Part shown: piece after piece, positions 1 through 12,475 of the stretch
How the letters are laid out: each line of letters opens with the position of its first letter
Position numbering within the stretch: position 1 is the first letter of the stretch
Origin: Straminergon stramineum
Lineage: Eukaryota; Streptophyta; Bryopsida; Hypnales; Calliergonaceae
DNA length: 64,000 bases
Reading direction: 5' to 3'
Assembly (NCBI GenBank): GCA_963920665.1
Contig: OY987265.1
Coordinates: forward strand, 14,885,001-14,949,000
The notes under the pieces: generated by a model
Told to the model about the DNA's origin: nothing
Seen by the model: only the letters and a program-made list of their open reading frames with translations
The model's database searches: none
Made by a program: the position numbers and the translations under genes

Positions 1-169
1 TACCCTAGGCACAGCTTAAAATAGGGGGCAGGTTTTACTTTTACCCCCAAGTAAAACACAAAATGCCCCTGCAGGGCCCACTTTGTTTGCAGGATTTAGT
101 ATCCTACCAGAAGATTAGTTAAGTAATATTCATGACCAAAAGTGACACACTGGAGTATGACGTCCTTAA

Positions 170-1143
170 CCCCTCATCGCCTAAAGTCCAAATGCGAGTA
201 AAAGTATCCTTGCTTTTCAAGTGCTATAAGTCTAAATTTCAGTGAAGTATGAAAATCTCAACCTTACAATCTTGTAGTGTGCATGTTGTAGATGGTGTGA
301 AAAAAATTGGGGGTCATTTGACCATATAGATTGCAAGATTTTAATGTTTTAATCTTGAAAAAAGATGCTGAAATTTTCTTAAAAACACATTTGGAAGTGA
401 AATTTGATTTCTAAACCTACTCAAATGAAAAGAAAAATTAACTACAAAGTGATTCAAAACCCAAAGACAAACACTTTGGTGAAAAAAAATATCATTCAAT
501 TGACTCATTGTGTTAGCAAAATTGTTTTGAAATGTCAAAAAATAGTGAAAAAAGTAGCAAAAAATCACATCTATGGCTGAACTTCCCTCTACTAAAATGC
601 TTCTCAGTCACTCATTACATCTTGGATTGATATGAAATTTTAACCACAAAAACTAGAATAGTATGTAAAACTTTTCCAATAAAAATGATTGGAAACAGAA
701 CACATATGAAGAAGTTATAAGCCGTGGAAGTTCACTGTAATGCAAAAATGTTTGCATTTTGAACTTTGAATTGCTCCCAAACATTCAAAATAACTTGGTT
801 TGACATGAAAATTTCATCACAATAATTGTACCTTTAGAGGAACAAAATCCAACAAATTTTATTGAAAAAAAACATTTTATGAAAAAGTTACAAGCCCCCC
901 GAAGTTGCAGCCATTAAAATTCAATGTAGTGAACTCAAATTGAACCAGTGAACTTCTAAGGGCTCTCAAAAACTCAATAAATCTTTGATTGATCTGAGAA
1001 TTTTACCAATGGAACTAGACTAATATGCGCAACTCTTCCAACAAGTTTTATTGAATTCGGACATCGGATGCAAAAGTAACAGCACTTTGAATATGACTGC
1101 CAGACAATGTGAGGACACTTTTCGTCCCCTTGGCAATGAGGGG
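170..1143. mobile_element. TTAA-type element with CCCCTCATYGCC termini (974 bp)
   Basis: The left end is TTAA (166-169) then CCCCTCATCGCC. The right end is GGCAATGAGGGG then TTGA, a mutated TTAA. The terminal repeat is CCCCTCAT, not CCCCTAAA, and the AT-rich interior does not match the 950-bp family, so it is a separate subfamily. No coding capacity was seen. Confidence 0.65.
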
Positions 1144-2508
1144 TTGATGGCTGAAACTAGCTTGCTAAAGATTGTGTAAGCTGAAAGTTATATGTCTTGG
1201 ACAGGATATGATCAAATCAAGTGGCTTACTCCTAAGAATATTGATATCAGTCCGAAGTCCTCTCTTTGCAAAGAATTCTTTTTATTTGTGTCAAAAGAAT
1301 ATATAAATGTATAAGTGAGTCTAACTGTATGGTACTATTAAGATTTAAATATTACAGTGTAGAAAGTGATCTTCGGATGGAAATTTGGAAGCATGGCTTT
1401 TCTTTATCTTTTTCTTTGGCAAAAAAATGGCAACAAACTATGAAGTTTTTTTGCCATAAAACTTCAAATTTAAAATAAAATCTTGGATGAAATTGTCAAA
1501 TGATGGATAAAAACATAATCATGGACATGTGATATGTGCTAATGTGATATTTTCTATCCAGTATGTGGATGAACATATAGATTTGGAGCACCACTATAAC
1601 ATTTTATATCACCACTTTTGCACTTCATAAAAAATTTGAAAAAAAGATGTTAGGGAGTGCAATCCATGATCAAAAAATTTTGTGCATGTAGTTTTTTATA
1701 GGTGATCAAATACTGCTTTCTCTATAAGCACCCAATTACTCCTCAACATCATATAATTTGCACCCTTAGTGCACCATCACCAATTAAGTTAAGTCCCTGG
1801 CTAGGATTGATTTTTTCAATGCAATGTAGAACACCCCATTTCTGACCCTTCTCCATTCCCAAGCCCTACTTTTTGACTAAAAACTAACTTGTTCATGATT
1901 CAATTCTAATGAAGTTCACTCACCTTTTGAGATATTGATGTATTCTTGTCCCTTGGATTCTTACTTTTTGAAGAATGAATTTAGTCTATTTCTAGGGACA
2001 CTAATAGATACCTCCTATCCTTTCACTTCAAATATTCATAGAAAATTAAAAAAAAATTTAATTAAGGTATTTTTTCCTTGAGCAAGAACTTTAAATATTC
2101 CATTCAAGATGGAATGGAACCTTGAGAAGCCCCAAAGCATTTAACAAGCAAAGCTATAATATAAATGATATGTAACCTGTGATGGGTATAACTTCTATGA
2201 CACATTTTTTGTTTCTATCTTATATGAATTTCTCAAAGCTTGTCATAATCCATTATTCTATTAAATTGTCCAATATACCAATTGATTTATTAAAAAAAAC
2301 TTGTAAAGCTTCATGAGGATCATCATAGAGTACATACAACCATAGTTACATTAGTATAAATCCCATTGGTTGTTCTCTAATTCAACCCATTAGATTAAGA
2401 ACTCTTTGTACTATTGAGTTAAGTAAAATAAGTGTGCATTGTCAAATTCAGAGTATACATTCTTTAAGTCAATAGGGGTGACCCACTTGAAACCTGTCTT
2501 CATTACTA
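1144..2508. other. AT-rich intergenic, nothing recognised
   Basis: Only short chance frames and A/T runs. No repeat or motif I can support. Confidence 0.6.
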
Positions 2509-2665
2509 AAGGAAACTACTCCATTTCAAACCAAATGGGAGTGAGCCCATTGTGGGCTAAATTTTGTCATTGGTGTGCATTCAAGTTCTGAAATGTACTC
2601 CACTAACATAATTTAGCCTACGATGGACTTGCTCCCATTTGATCTGGAATGGGGTAGTTTACCTT
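2509..2665. mobile_element. Fold-back MITE, 157 bp, arms about 56 bp
   Basis: The left arm (2509-2564) and right arm (2609-2665) are inverted copies, roughly 80% alike, sharing CAAATGGGAG and GGCTAAATT. The spacer is about 45 bp. The same structure recurs at 6083-6240. Confidence 0.75.
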
Positions 2666-3033
2666 AAGGATGAATGGAGATAGGAAAAAAAATTCAGCAT
2701 TTTCTTGAAAAAGTATATTTTAATAAGTTTGGTAGGGGGACTCCTTAGGGGTCTGTTTCAAGGTCCATTCTCAATTGCCTAATGTATGAAAAGTATATTT
2801 ATATTTATATTTGGTGAAAGTGCTCAAATATGCTCAAATAATTTGATATCTGGCTTACATGTGATCCAAAACACGGCATCAGAGCTGACAATAACTCTAT
2901 GAATGGTCTTGAGGAGAATGATGAAAAATAAGTTACCAATCACTCTGTCCCAAGGTTGTTTTCCATGACCATATGATCGTCAGCCAATACCTTTTATCTA
3001 TTTTTATTGTCATTTTAAGCAGCTCAATCTTAA

Positions 3034-3512
3034 CCCTTGAATGCCGGGCTGCTGACCATGGAAATCAGCCATTTTGGAACTGTGTGACATCATCCACTTT
3101 AAAAAATATCAAAAATACTCATTGGGAGTCAAAGTACTGTAAAAGATCTCCCCTTTGACCCCTAATTTTGAAGATGAATAGTTGCACTTCTATCTTATAA
3201 AGGAGAATTCCTTGTCATTCATCAAACCAAAAATGTCTACCACCTTGTTTAGGTTGCGATGGATTGACCCCCTCGCTCATCCCCCCAAGTCAACCTAGGA
3301 GTACATGTAAAAAAAAGACCTCCTATTTTATGCTTCATTAATTTATCTTTTGTATCTCTCATAGCTAATTTGGAGCCTCTGATTGCAAATATGAAAATAT
3401 GAATTCAAAATTTGTAAATTTTATCATACATGACAAATAAAAAAATTTAGGTTTTTTCCTTGGGGACAAGCAAGGGGGGCAATCCCCCTAGCTATTGTTT
3501 AGGGGTTCAAGT
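3034..3512 (+). mobile_element. TTAA MITE of the 230-bp family, interrupted by another MITE
   Basis: It starts after TTAA (3030-3033) with CCCTTGAATGCCGGGC and carries the family body: CCATGGAAATCAGCC, GTGACATCATCCAC and GAATAGTTGCACTTCTATC. Its right end, expected to read like GTTTAGGGGTTAA, is split. One part lies at 3245-3253 and the rest at 3495-3508, because a second MITE inserted there. Confidence 0.7.
3254..3494. mobile_element. MITE with long TIRs and 9-bp target duplication (Mutator-like)
   Basis: The inverted ends contain GGATTGACCCCCTCGCTC on the left and a diverged copy, GCAAGGGGGGCAATCC, on the right. The 9-mer TTGTTTAGG occurs at 3245-3253 and again at 3495-3503, directly flanking it. 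A 9-bp duplication is typical of Mutator-like elements. Related to the copy at 5277-5512, in opposite internal orientation. Confidence 0.72.
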
Positions 3513-3558
3513 ACTCTCAAACCTATGCTCGCAATATACAAAAAAAATCCAAAGTTAA

Positions 3559-3791
3559 CCCTTAAAGGGCGGATTGGTGATTGTAGGAATCATGACTTTT
3601 GGAACCGTGTGACATCATCTACTTTTAAAAATCCAAAAATATTCATTAGAGGTTAAACTAATGTTAGTAGAATATCTTCCCTTTCCACAATCCACACAAA
3701 ATTCCAAGCATGAATAGATGCACTTATGTCCCATACAAAAAGATACTTTGCCATCCTTCAGACACAAAATGTCCATGTCAACATTTATGGA
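3559..3791 (+). mobile_element. TTAA MITE, 230-bp family
   Basis: TTAA (3555-3558) then CCCTTAAAGGGCGG. The right end reads ATTTATGGA before TTAA 3792-3795, which also begins the next element. The body contains GTGACATCATCTAC and AATAGATGCACTTATGTCC, as in the other copies. Confidence 0.75.
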
Positions 3792-3795
3792 TTAA

Positions 3796-4358
3796 CCCCT
3801 AAACATCCAGATCCATCTCCAGAGTTGATGATTTAAGAAAAATCATTATGAAGTGCTATTTGGAAGTATATTTTGGAATTGAAATGCAAATAAAAGTTGT
3901 AGATTTTGATTTGTAGATTCCATTCTGTATGATTCAATTCACCAATGCTATCACCAATCCTTTTTTTATAAATTTTGAAAGGAAAATTCCATAATTCCTT
4001 CAAAATTTGATTGCAAGTAAAATATTATCATTTCTTGGGTAAAATTTGTTGGAATGGATTTGAAATGAGTTTCTCTTCACATGGTGATTTTTTGAAATTT
4101 TTGTGTTCTTCCTATCTATGACCTATTTTGGCTAATCCAGTTTTGAACTAAAGTCAATGCAATTTGACCACTTGACACACTTGCACACTTGTAATTTTAG
4201 AAAAAGATGAACTCTAGCAACACCAAATCCAACCCTTAGATAGGACAAAACTTGATAACGTATCTTCACAAATCAAAATAACTTTCATCCAAGTAGTTAG
4301 GAGGATGGAGTTTCAGCTTGTTCATCATCCAAAAAATGGACATCCACGCATTTAGGGG
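3796..4358. mobile_element. TTAA-flanked element (563 bp)
   Basis: Bounded by TTAA at 3792-3795 and 4359-4362 with termini CCCCTAAACATCC and GCATTTAGGGG. The left TTAA is shared with the smaller MITE ending at 3791. Non-coding. Confidence 0.75.
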
Positions 4359-4362
4359 TTAA

Positions 4363-5276
4363 GCATGCATGCCAATCTACTCACAATCTCACAAGTTTCT
4401 CCAAGTCTAACTTTGATGCATAATTATGATAAACAATATGCACGTGTCTCACAGATTAGAATGAACATCATAGTTTCATGAATTCTACATTTGGATGACT
4501 GAGTGTCCAAAATTTTGGATGAGCAAGTGAATTTTCATCAAATATTTTCATGTTTCATCCATGCTCATGGACAAAAATATTTGCATCATCACTCTAGTGA
4601 AGATGGCTTTAGACACTGCCCTAGCTAACTAACTTAAACAAAAGAGTGAAATTAGGTTGTTCCATACGAATTTCTTGACATTTGACACTATATGAATATT
4701 TTCAATTTTTGTACTAGAATACACTACTTTAGAAGTGGGTATCGTCAATTGTAATTGGGATTCATGAACCTCCATGTATACAAATGAACAAATTTTTAGA
4801 AATATTTGTTGATTTTGATGGCTTGTAAAGTAACTTTCTTGTTGAATGTAAGGCAACCTAATTTCTTAAGGTAATCTAATTTCAGTACTTGGTGTAAATG
4901 AAATAAATAAAAACTTGTCTAGCCTTACCGAGAGTAGGAAGAGTCTTTCGTTGAGATGCTCTTTAAGTTAAGGGAGTGACACCTAATTTTGACCACTTTC
5001 TAAAACTGACCAATCTAGATTCTTGCCTAAAATGTACTCCCCCTATTCATAAGAGTCTATGGTTGGTTTTAGAAACACTTACTTTCAATATTTTGAAAAT
5101 TCTTAGTTTATTCATACCGTGTCCAAAAAATACCTTCTAAGATAATCTAAAATCCCCTTTTGACTACCACCAAGATCCTATGAAAAGTTTTCCAATATAA
5201 CAATAGAAACCGTGCTAAATTGCTTGTTTGTGCGATTTCAGGTGCAATTATTGTAGGTGCCAAAGTCTCCTTTGCC
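4363..5276. other. AT-rich intergenic, nothing recognised
   Basis: A 75-codon minus frame at 4856-4629 has no similarity I know. Otherwise empty. Confidence 0.55.
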
Positions 5277-5512
5277 GGGCCAGGGTGGATTGACCCCCTC
5301 GCTCATTCCCAAGTAAAAACCCTGAAATTTTTTATTTTTCACTCATGATAAAATTTACAAATTTTGAATTCATATTTGCAATCAGAGGCCCCTAATTATC
5401 TAGGAGTGGTAGAGAAGACAAATTAATGAAGCACAAAATAGGTTTTTTTTTTTAACATGCACCCCTGGATTGACTTGGAGTGACGAGCGAGGGGGTCAAT
5501 CCACCCCGGCCC
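5277..5512. mobile_element. MITE with about 30-bp TIRs, second copy of the GGATTGACCCCC family
   Basis: The ends GGGCCAGGGTGGATTGACCC and, in reverse, GGGCCGGGGTGGATTGACCC are nearly perfect inverted repeats extending through CTCGCTC. The body shares a stretch around AATTTACAAATTTTGAATTC with the copy at 3254. Its target duplication is not clear: only CCTTTG recurs near both ends. Confidence 0.75.
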
Positions 5513-5974
5513 TTTGTTGGGAGGACACTGCCATTCAGACACTGACAGAGACACTCACAATTCTCCTTTGAATTCATGCATCCATCTTGTCTAAAAATCG
5601 CATATTGTATGATGGAGTAATGCAACTTGAGGTTCAAATACGTCACCGCAGACAGACTTTTTCTCTCCTTTGAGCCACCTGAGTGATGCGGCCACCTCCC
5701 TCACTACAAGACAACCTTGAAGGCAGCCTAAGATATTGTAAGTTAACAGAACTGTGACCACCATCACCACTTTCACTTGTGGATCCATGACGTAGGCAGT
5801 GTCAATGGTGATCAATCGCAATGAAATGTGCTGTCATGCATAAAAATCCACGACACTAGTGTAAGCGGTCAGCATTTACCCCCTGTGTGGGTCACAGAGA
5901 GAATAGCCTATTGGAAGTGAGGAGTTTTATTTTTTTTCTGGATCTACAAAGTCCGGAATAATTTGAGAACTACT

Positions 5975-6070
5975 CGGTTACGGAAGTTTTCACAGTTAAA
6001 ATCAACGCGGTTACTGAAGGTTTCAGGGTTGAAATACTCAGTCACTGAAGTTTTCACGGTTGAAATTTGA
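5975..6070. repeat. Tandem repeat, three degenerate units of about 32 bp
   Basis: Units follow the pattern CGGTTACTGAAGTTTTCACG then GTTGAAAT. Three consecutive diverged copies, directly before the fold-back MITE. Confidence 0.6.
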
Positions 6071-6082
6071 AGCCAACTTACT

Positions 6083-6240
6083 AAGGTAATTTAGCCTACG
6101 ACAAGCCAAATGAGAGCCAACCCATCAGAGGCAAAAATATTCTAGAGGTGTACATTTCAAAACTAGAATGTACACCACTACTGTAATTTTGTATGTCATG
6201 GGTTGGCTCCCATTTGGCCTATCATAGGCTCAATTACCTT
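6083..6240. mobile_element. Fold-back MITE, 158 bp, second copy
   Basis: The ends AAGGTAATTTAGCCTA and, reversed, AAGGTAATTGAGCCTA are inverted, with GAGAGCCAACCCA facing TGGGTTGGCTCC. An inner pair GGTGTACATT/AATGTACACC makes the centre foldable too. Length and layout match the copy at 2509. Confidence 0.78.
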
Positions 6241-7313
6241 AAATGAGTGAGAATCTATAATTTATAAGAGAATCCATTGCGCGGATTTTGAGGTTGTAAT
6301 ATTTGATGAAAATGATATTCAATTCTTTTTAGTCTTAGTGTCCCAAAAACGTTTGCTCTGATGCACATCGATTAAAAGCTTTTCTAATATTGCATAACTC
6401 ATGCTTGGTACTCCAAAACATACATGCTACAAAATCTAGAATCTAGATTCTTACTTCAATACTAAGGCTCATTTCACATGCTTATATGGTGAATTTTTGT
6501 GTAGTTACTTGATATGGCATTTGTGCACATAGTTACCTACAAGTGAGTTGACTTAGCCAACAACTCTTTTCACTATTTTTCATTTCCACATACTCATGCG
6601 TGAAGCTACTCTATGGAAGTAATTCTAGACTCCATTTTGTGTTAGAATAGCCTTATGTCATGATAATCTCCCATACAATAGAATATTCTTTGAAATTTCT
6701 CACTTGAAATTGGCCTTCTTTAACATGGTGGCTACGAATCCACAATACTATAGTAAGTTAATGATGTCCCAAATTCACTCACTTGTGAGCATGTAGAAGA
6801 GCATTTGTACCCGTGTATAGTAAATTTGATGTGCTAAAAGTTTTCATCTATGTTTAAAGATTTGTTCACCAAATTTGCTTTGCTAAATAGTCAATTGACC
6901 AATCACCAAGTAAAATATAGGATACAGCTCACTAAACTTAGGATGAACAATGATTTCTAAGCCCATTGCTTGACACCCTAGGATTGAGTGCCAGTAAAAT
7001 ATTTGAAGCATTTACATCCAAGTTTGAAGAGAGTCAAACGTTGTGAAGGTCACACTATGAATGCTCCAAACGCTACAATGCCCCACAAAATTGACCTCCC
7101 AGTTCATTGTGGCTATAAATCCACAATATGAAAATAACTTGATATTAGAGTTAATTGTAAAGTGTTTGCAATACAAAATCAAGAGCTAGACTTTGAAATA
7201 AGCACAAGACAAAACTCCTTAAATTGATGTAGTCTCAAGGAGTTTGATGTCATATTTCTTTTGCACTATTAAAGGTTAAACCTTTCTCTAACACCTAGGG
7301 ATGACCTTTACGA
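6241..7313. other. AT-rich intergenic, nothing recognised
   Basis: No gene-like frame and no clear repeat. Confidence 0.55.
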
Positions 7314-7317
7314 TTAA

Positions 7318-7540
7318 CCTTTAACTAATGCCAAGGACATTCTTTGTCAAATGAATAACAAACAATCTTCCTATGCATGATAGAAGTGCATTTGTTCATC
7401 CTCTGAATTTTGTGTGAAAAGGAGAGATCTCGCACAATAGTTTGACCTTCAAGGAGTAATTTTTTTTTTCTTAAAGTAGATGATGTCACACAATACCAAA
7501 AGGCATAATGATTTCCAAGGCTCAGCCCGGCATTTAAGGG
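7318..7540 (-). mobile_element. TTAA MITE, 230-bp family
   Basis: TTAA at 7314-7317, and GGCATTTAAGGG followed by TTAC at the other end. The plus strand shows the reversed family body: AGATGATGTCACAC, CAAGGAGTA and AAGTGCATTTGTTCATCC. Confidence 0.72.
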
Positions 7541-7559
7541 TTACCCCTGATTGTCCCAA

Positions 7560-7598
7560 ACTCGCTCACTCAGTCAGTCACTCACTCACTCACTCGGT
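7560..7598. repeat. CACT/CAGT microsatellite
   Basis: Imperfect run of 4-bp ACTC/AGTC units, at the left edge of the less AT-rich island. Confidence 0.6.
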
Positions 7599-7599
7599 G

Positions 7600-8420
7600 A
7601 ATTTGTCTGAAGGGCCGACTTGAATGAGAGGAGACGTAAGCATTGCGATGTTATTCATTTGCACCAACCGATTTCCACAATATTAACTTAGTTCCGGCAA
7701 TCCGGCCAGAACCCTTTTGTCTTTCTGATTCGCCATATGAGACCGGAACGAATCTCATAGTCTGTTTTGGCAACCAAATCTTCGGCCTGTCCAACTTGTT
7801 GCAATAAAATCTAGCGCGCAATTCTCGCAATGCAATCGACTGTTGCTGGCAGCCACGAAAACAACTCACCGCTGTTGCTTTTGTTGCAGTACTGTACTAA
7901 CCTAATAAGTTCTATCTTACTGTATTGTAACAACAACGAATCATTGGTCCCAACGGCAGTCGTCGTGACGTCACGGGTCCTGCTCCGTCGTGGGCCTTCA
8001 CTTTTTCGTGAGTCATTGACTCCCCTGCAGCGGTACACAAGTGCACATGTGTTCCGTGTCCGCTAACTTACCTGCTCGCAGTAGAACAAAAGGATACTGC
8101 TATTCTGGTGGTGACGGCGTCAGAGTGACGCAAGCTTTCAGTTTTGTGTGCAGGACTTTGGGGAAATTTGAATGGAAAACTACAGAATATCGGACAGGCT
8201 GCGCAACATGACGGCGAGGGGAGGTCACGGGTGAGGTCAGCTAATAGACCACATTTCGGTATCGGCCATAGCTGGGGATTCGGCGTTTACCCAAATCACT
8301 GGATTTCAGTTACTTTGGATCACACAAAAGCGATGAGGTTGGCTATTTTTAAATTTTTATTTTTAAATTTTGGGTTTTGGCACTCAGATGACATTGTATA
8401 ATAACCAGGCAATGGTCTTC
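7600..8420. other. Less AT-rich island of unknown function
   Basis: Visibly richer in G, C and CpG than the surrounding tract. It contains a palindromic TGACGTCA at 7966-7973. Overlapping frames of 70-85 codons occur on both strands (8144-8401 plus, 8038-7811 minus, 7869-7651 minus). None has a recognisable domain, and their overlap suggests they are by-products of composition. It may be a promoter, a captured gene fragment or a decayed exon. Confidence 0.3.
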
Positions 8421-8475
8421 CCCATGCTAGGAAAGGTATTATGCCTCACTCGATGCATATGAGGGACTTATCTTA

Positions 8476-9392
8476 CCCCTAAACGCCCAAACTGTGTTTT
8501 TTGGCAACATAGTGATTTTGGGTAGCTCACTGCAAATGGAGGTTTTCTTTTTCTTCTTTGAAATCTTCACACAACATGTAACGGAGGAGTAGCTTTAAGG
8601 CCCAACAATTTTCATAACTTTTGACTACATGGTTAAAAAGTTATTGCATGATATAGAATTTTCATTGATCTTCAAGCAACCCAATTTTTAAAATTAATTA
8701 ATTCATTTTTTTTTAAAATTAATTGGTTTTCTAGATTTATATGTATATGGAAAGCTTTGAATCATTCCTTTTATATTCATGAGATGAAAATTATGAGGAG
8801 TTTTAGTTTGCGGGCAGTTTCATATTCTCTATTCTAAAATAAACTTGGAAGTCCTTTATTTAACTCAATTTTCAAGAATTTTTGAAAAAAATAAAATTAT
8901 AGGATGTAGATTGTTTATTACAACATTACAACCATTTGGATTGGCATTTTTCAATTCTATAACAAAATTCTTCACAATTTAGTATTTTGGGTCATTCTCT
9001 AGTTTGTCCTACTTACTTTTTTTTCTATATGCTGTACAATTTCAAATGATCTGAATTTTTTTCAAGCATGTAGCCAACTTGCCTTGAAGAATGAATCTGA
9101 AGAGTAACCACCATTTTGGAATTTTTTTCATACAAATGTGGCCTTGTGAAGTGTAGCTGCCCATTTTTTCACAAGGCAAAAAAAAGATTTTTGCCAATTC
9201 AAATGTAAATATCTTACAATCTACATAGTGGAAATTTTGAAATTTTTTCCACATCTTTTGATATCAATGTAGTACAAGATCATACGTTTCCATGTGTCCA
9301 AAAATGTTTTTTTTCCTAAAATTTGGTACTTATACTAGAAATGACAATTTTGGAGCATTTTTGGTGAAAACATAGTCAAATACATTTAGGGG
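8476..9392 (+). mobile_element. TTAA-type non-autonomous element, about 950-bp family (copy 1)
   Basis: Same orientation as the copy at 42679. The left end is CCCCTAAACGCCC after a degraded TTA. The right end is CATTTAGGGG followed by TTAA at 9393-9396. It shares the internal segments GTTTTTTGGCAACATAG and GGAAAGCTTTGAATCATTCC. Non-coding. Confidence 0.85.
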
Positions 9393-9396
9393 TTAA

Positions 9397-12244
9397 TGCA
9401 AGGATTGGGGTTGGCAAATATGATGAGCCACTTGTAAGACAATTTTGCTCATTGTGGGATTTTTTTATTTGATTTTTTGAACACAAATGAAATAGAATTT
9501 CATTGTGAAAGAAGAAATTACAAGCCTACAAGCCACAAGTTGTCTAGTAGGAAGGAGACACACTAAACAAAACAAGGACCACAAATGATTGGAATAAGGG
9601 GGGAGTAGTAAGAGATCTTCTTTTCAAGGATGCAAAAGAGACCCTTACCTCATTGGTAAACAATATTATGCAATTGAATGATACAATTTATTGGGCCCTA
9701 GCCTTTGGATAGGGCAACATTTCTTGTTTGTGATACAAGGATATGCCCATGTCCAATGTCGAAAGACAAATTTTGGAGGAATTGTCAAATGGTGGTCATG
9801 ATTAGTAGTTGTGTTGTGCAAAAAATATATGTTGGAGAAGGGCCTCTATACTTCAAGCTTCATTGTTTGTAGGGTTTGTTTATAGCAAGGACGGATGCAA
9901 GGACCTCTTCAATTATCAAAGGAATGATTGGTAGAGATATAGATATGGTCCAAGTTGGATTCACACTTTGGCCAAGGACCATGCCATTTTTCATGGATGA
10001 AAAGTCCTCTTGGAATCCTACATGGACAAGTAGAGACTATTTTGCATATTTTTAGGAGCTTTTTTCTTGACCACCTCTCCACAATAGGCCTAATGAAATT
10101 CTAGGAGACTATGATAGGTGAAACCCTTGCAACTATAGATTTTGTCTAAATTGATCTTACCACTCACTATATCAAATTTAAAAAATAAAAAGATGTGACC
10201 TAGTTATAGTCTCCCATAGGTTTACACCTAGACCGTGCAAAGTGCTTAGCAAAGTGTCATCACTATTTTTTTCCTCTTGGGCTCTTGCCTTCCCATGGTC
10301 ACACTTAACAAAGTAGAGTACCTTAGACCACATGTGGTCCTTGGGGTTTGGTCCTAACATAAATTGCCCATTAGTTCTAGTTCCAATGTAAAGTTTCATT
10401 GATTTCACACTAGCACAAAACTTTCTTCTTGTATTTGTAAAGTAAGTACAAAATCATCATTAACCAAAAACTAACTTATCTAAATTCTTGCCTAGGATGA
10501 AGCTAGATATTAATTTTGTATGTAATGTATATGGTTTAAACTTTATGAATTTGTATTGATTTATAGTACACCTATCACTAGCTTTTAGAAAATTCATAAA
10601 TTATTTTGATGTCAATGATCTAAATAATGCATCTTAAATTGTGTTGGAATATCTTTTCATTTACCAATTTGACTAGATTAAAAAAAATTCATTTAATGGC
10701 AACCTTGCTTAGTTGCAATTTGTTGCAATTAGAAGTTCACATATTGTTATTGGTGATCTTCATGTTGGTTTTGTGGTATCTTGTTGATGTCCCTAATTCT
10801 CAAGTTGCTTCTCCTTTAGTTCAATACCATTTGCTTTCTTCTACCTCAGTGGCCAACAATGCTAGTGTATGAGCATGAAAATGCAAGCATATGAGCTTGA
10901 GCATATGTATAAGTAGATATCCTACAACCATTGATGGTGCTTGTAGTGTAAAGACCCATAATATAGGTATTTATAACATAATTATACTATAATCATAGAA
11001 AGGTTCTATAATATAGGCATGTATAGCATAGGTGTATATTCTTCTAGACTCATGGGCTCACACTCTTAGGCTCACATAATAGCAACCCTACATTTTTGAG
11101 TAGGAATTCGAAGAAAAATGAAAAAAATCTATGCAAACTAAACTTGGCTATCTTTCTATTTTATATTCAAAATTAAGATTGCTCTTGAGATTGCTACAAT
11201 CAAATAATTTTTTTATGGAAAATAGTGCAAAATGTTTAGTATTTTTTAGGTGTTGGAAGGTTCTATTTGGAAAAAGTGCTAATGTTCACATCATGAAATA
11301 TTACGGGGTGATTGCAAGATACACTTGTCCATTTTGTTGCGTTTTGTTGATTTTTTGGGGAGTACTTTAAAATTAGAAAATTATTATTTTTTAAATTAAA
11401 AAAAATATGAATAATGTATATACCTTTAAGATGAAGGTACCCATGGAAGTAATTGCATAGAAAAATTCTCCAAGTAGGAGAACTAGAAAAGTGCTAAGTT
11501 TCAAGAAAATACATACCTTGATGTTTTCATTAAGAAAAAATAGTAAAAATAAGTAAATACAAAAATAAAAATTTTCCATTTGCAACAACTCTATGGAGAT
11601 GGTCATTCACCAAAAAAAAACCAAAATAATATTTTATATGTTTCAAAACACAAGCAGAAAGAAGCTCACTTTGTAGACTTCCACAACACAAAAATTAACT
11701 ATTTTTAAAATTCTTTCCCGAAATAGCTACAAGTCTTCTAGAAGACCATCTCATCCAAATTTCAGCTCAAAATCTATTTTGGGGGGTTCTAAATAGTACT
11801 AAAATTCTCCGAATTAGCAATTGTGACATTGAATTCAGGTCTATTTTTGGATAGTCAATTTCTTTTGGAAATTATTTTAAAATTAGGGAAGGTGTAAGAT
11901 AGTCATGAGTACCTTCTCTATAAATCTTGAGTCATTTAGAGCCAAAACACAAAAGTTATGGGCAAAAAACTAATCACCACACATTATGTGACACAAAATA
12001 GGACAAGTGTTTCTTGCAATCACCCTATGTCATTTTCGACAAATCAATTAAAATTGCAATTATGACTAATCATAAAAAAACTCAAATGCTAAACATAAAT
12101 AATTGCATTTCTAGTGAATTTTTAAAGTTAAATTTCCAAAACTCATTTGAAACAAATCTATAAATCATTAAATTTTTTTGACTAGATGGATACTTTCTAC
12201 TCTTTATGCTTCACATTGTCTTCATTGCCACAAGCTTGAAGAAG
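9397..12244. other. AT-rich intergenic, nothing recognised
   Basis: Several frames of 70-80 codons (10627-10872 and 11131-11370 plus, 11606-11391 minus) are low in complexity and unsupported. No repeat could be bounded. Confidence 0.5.
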
Positions 12245-12248
12245 TTAA

Positions 12249-12475
12249 CCTATAAACGACACAATGGACATTTTTTGTCTGATGAATGATGAGGAATTCT
12301 CCTATGTAGGATAGAAGTACAACTATTCATCCTTGGAATTAGGGGTGGAAAGGTGAGATCTTCTACAATAGTATTTTTTGACTCCCAATGAGTATTTTTG
12401 TTTCTTTTAAAGTAGATGATGTCACACAGTCCCAAAAGCGATGAATTCTACAATCACCAATCCGTCCTTTAAGGG
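12249..12475 (-). mobile_element. TTAA MITE, 230-bp family, intact TTAA on both sides
   Basis: TTAA at 12245-12248 and 12476-12479. Termini CCTATAAACGAC and GTCCTTTAAGGG. The body contains GGAATTCTCCTATGTAGGAT and AAAGTAGATGATGTCACACA. Confidence 0.82.

Noticed and set aside
3500..3530. GGGGTTCAAGTACTC as a tRNA T-arm
   Set aside because: No matching acceptor, D or anticodon arms surround it. The string belongs to the end of a split MITE.
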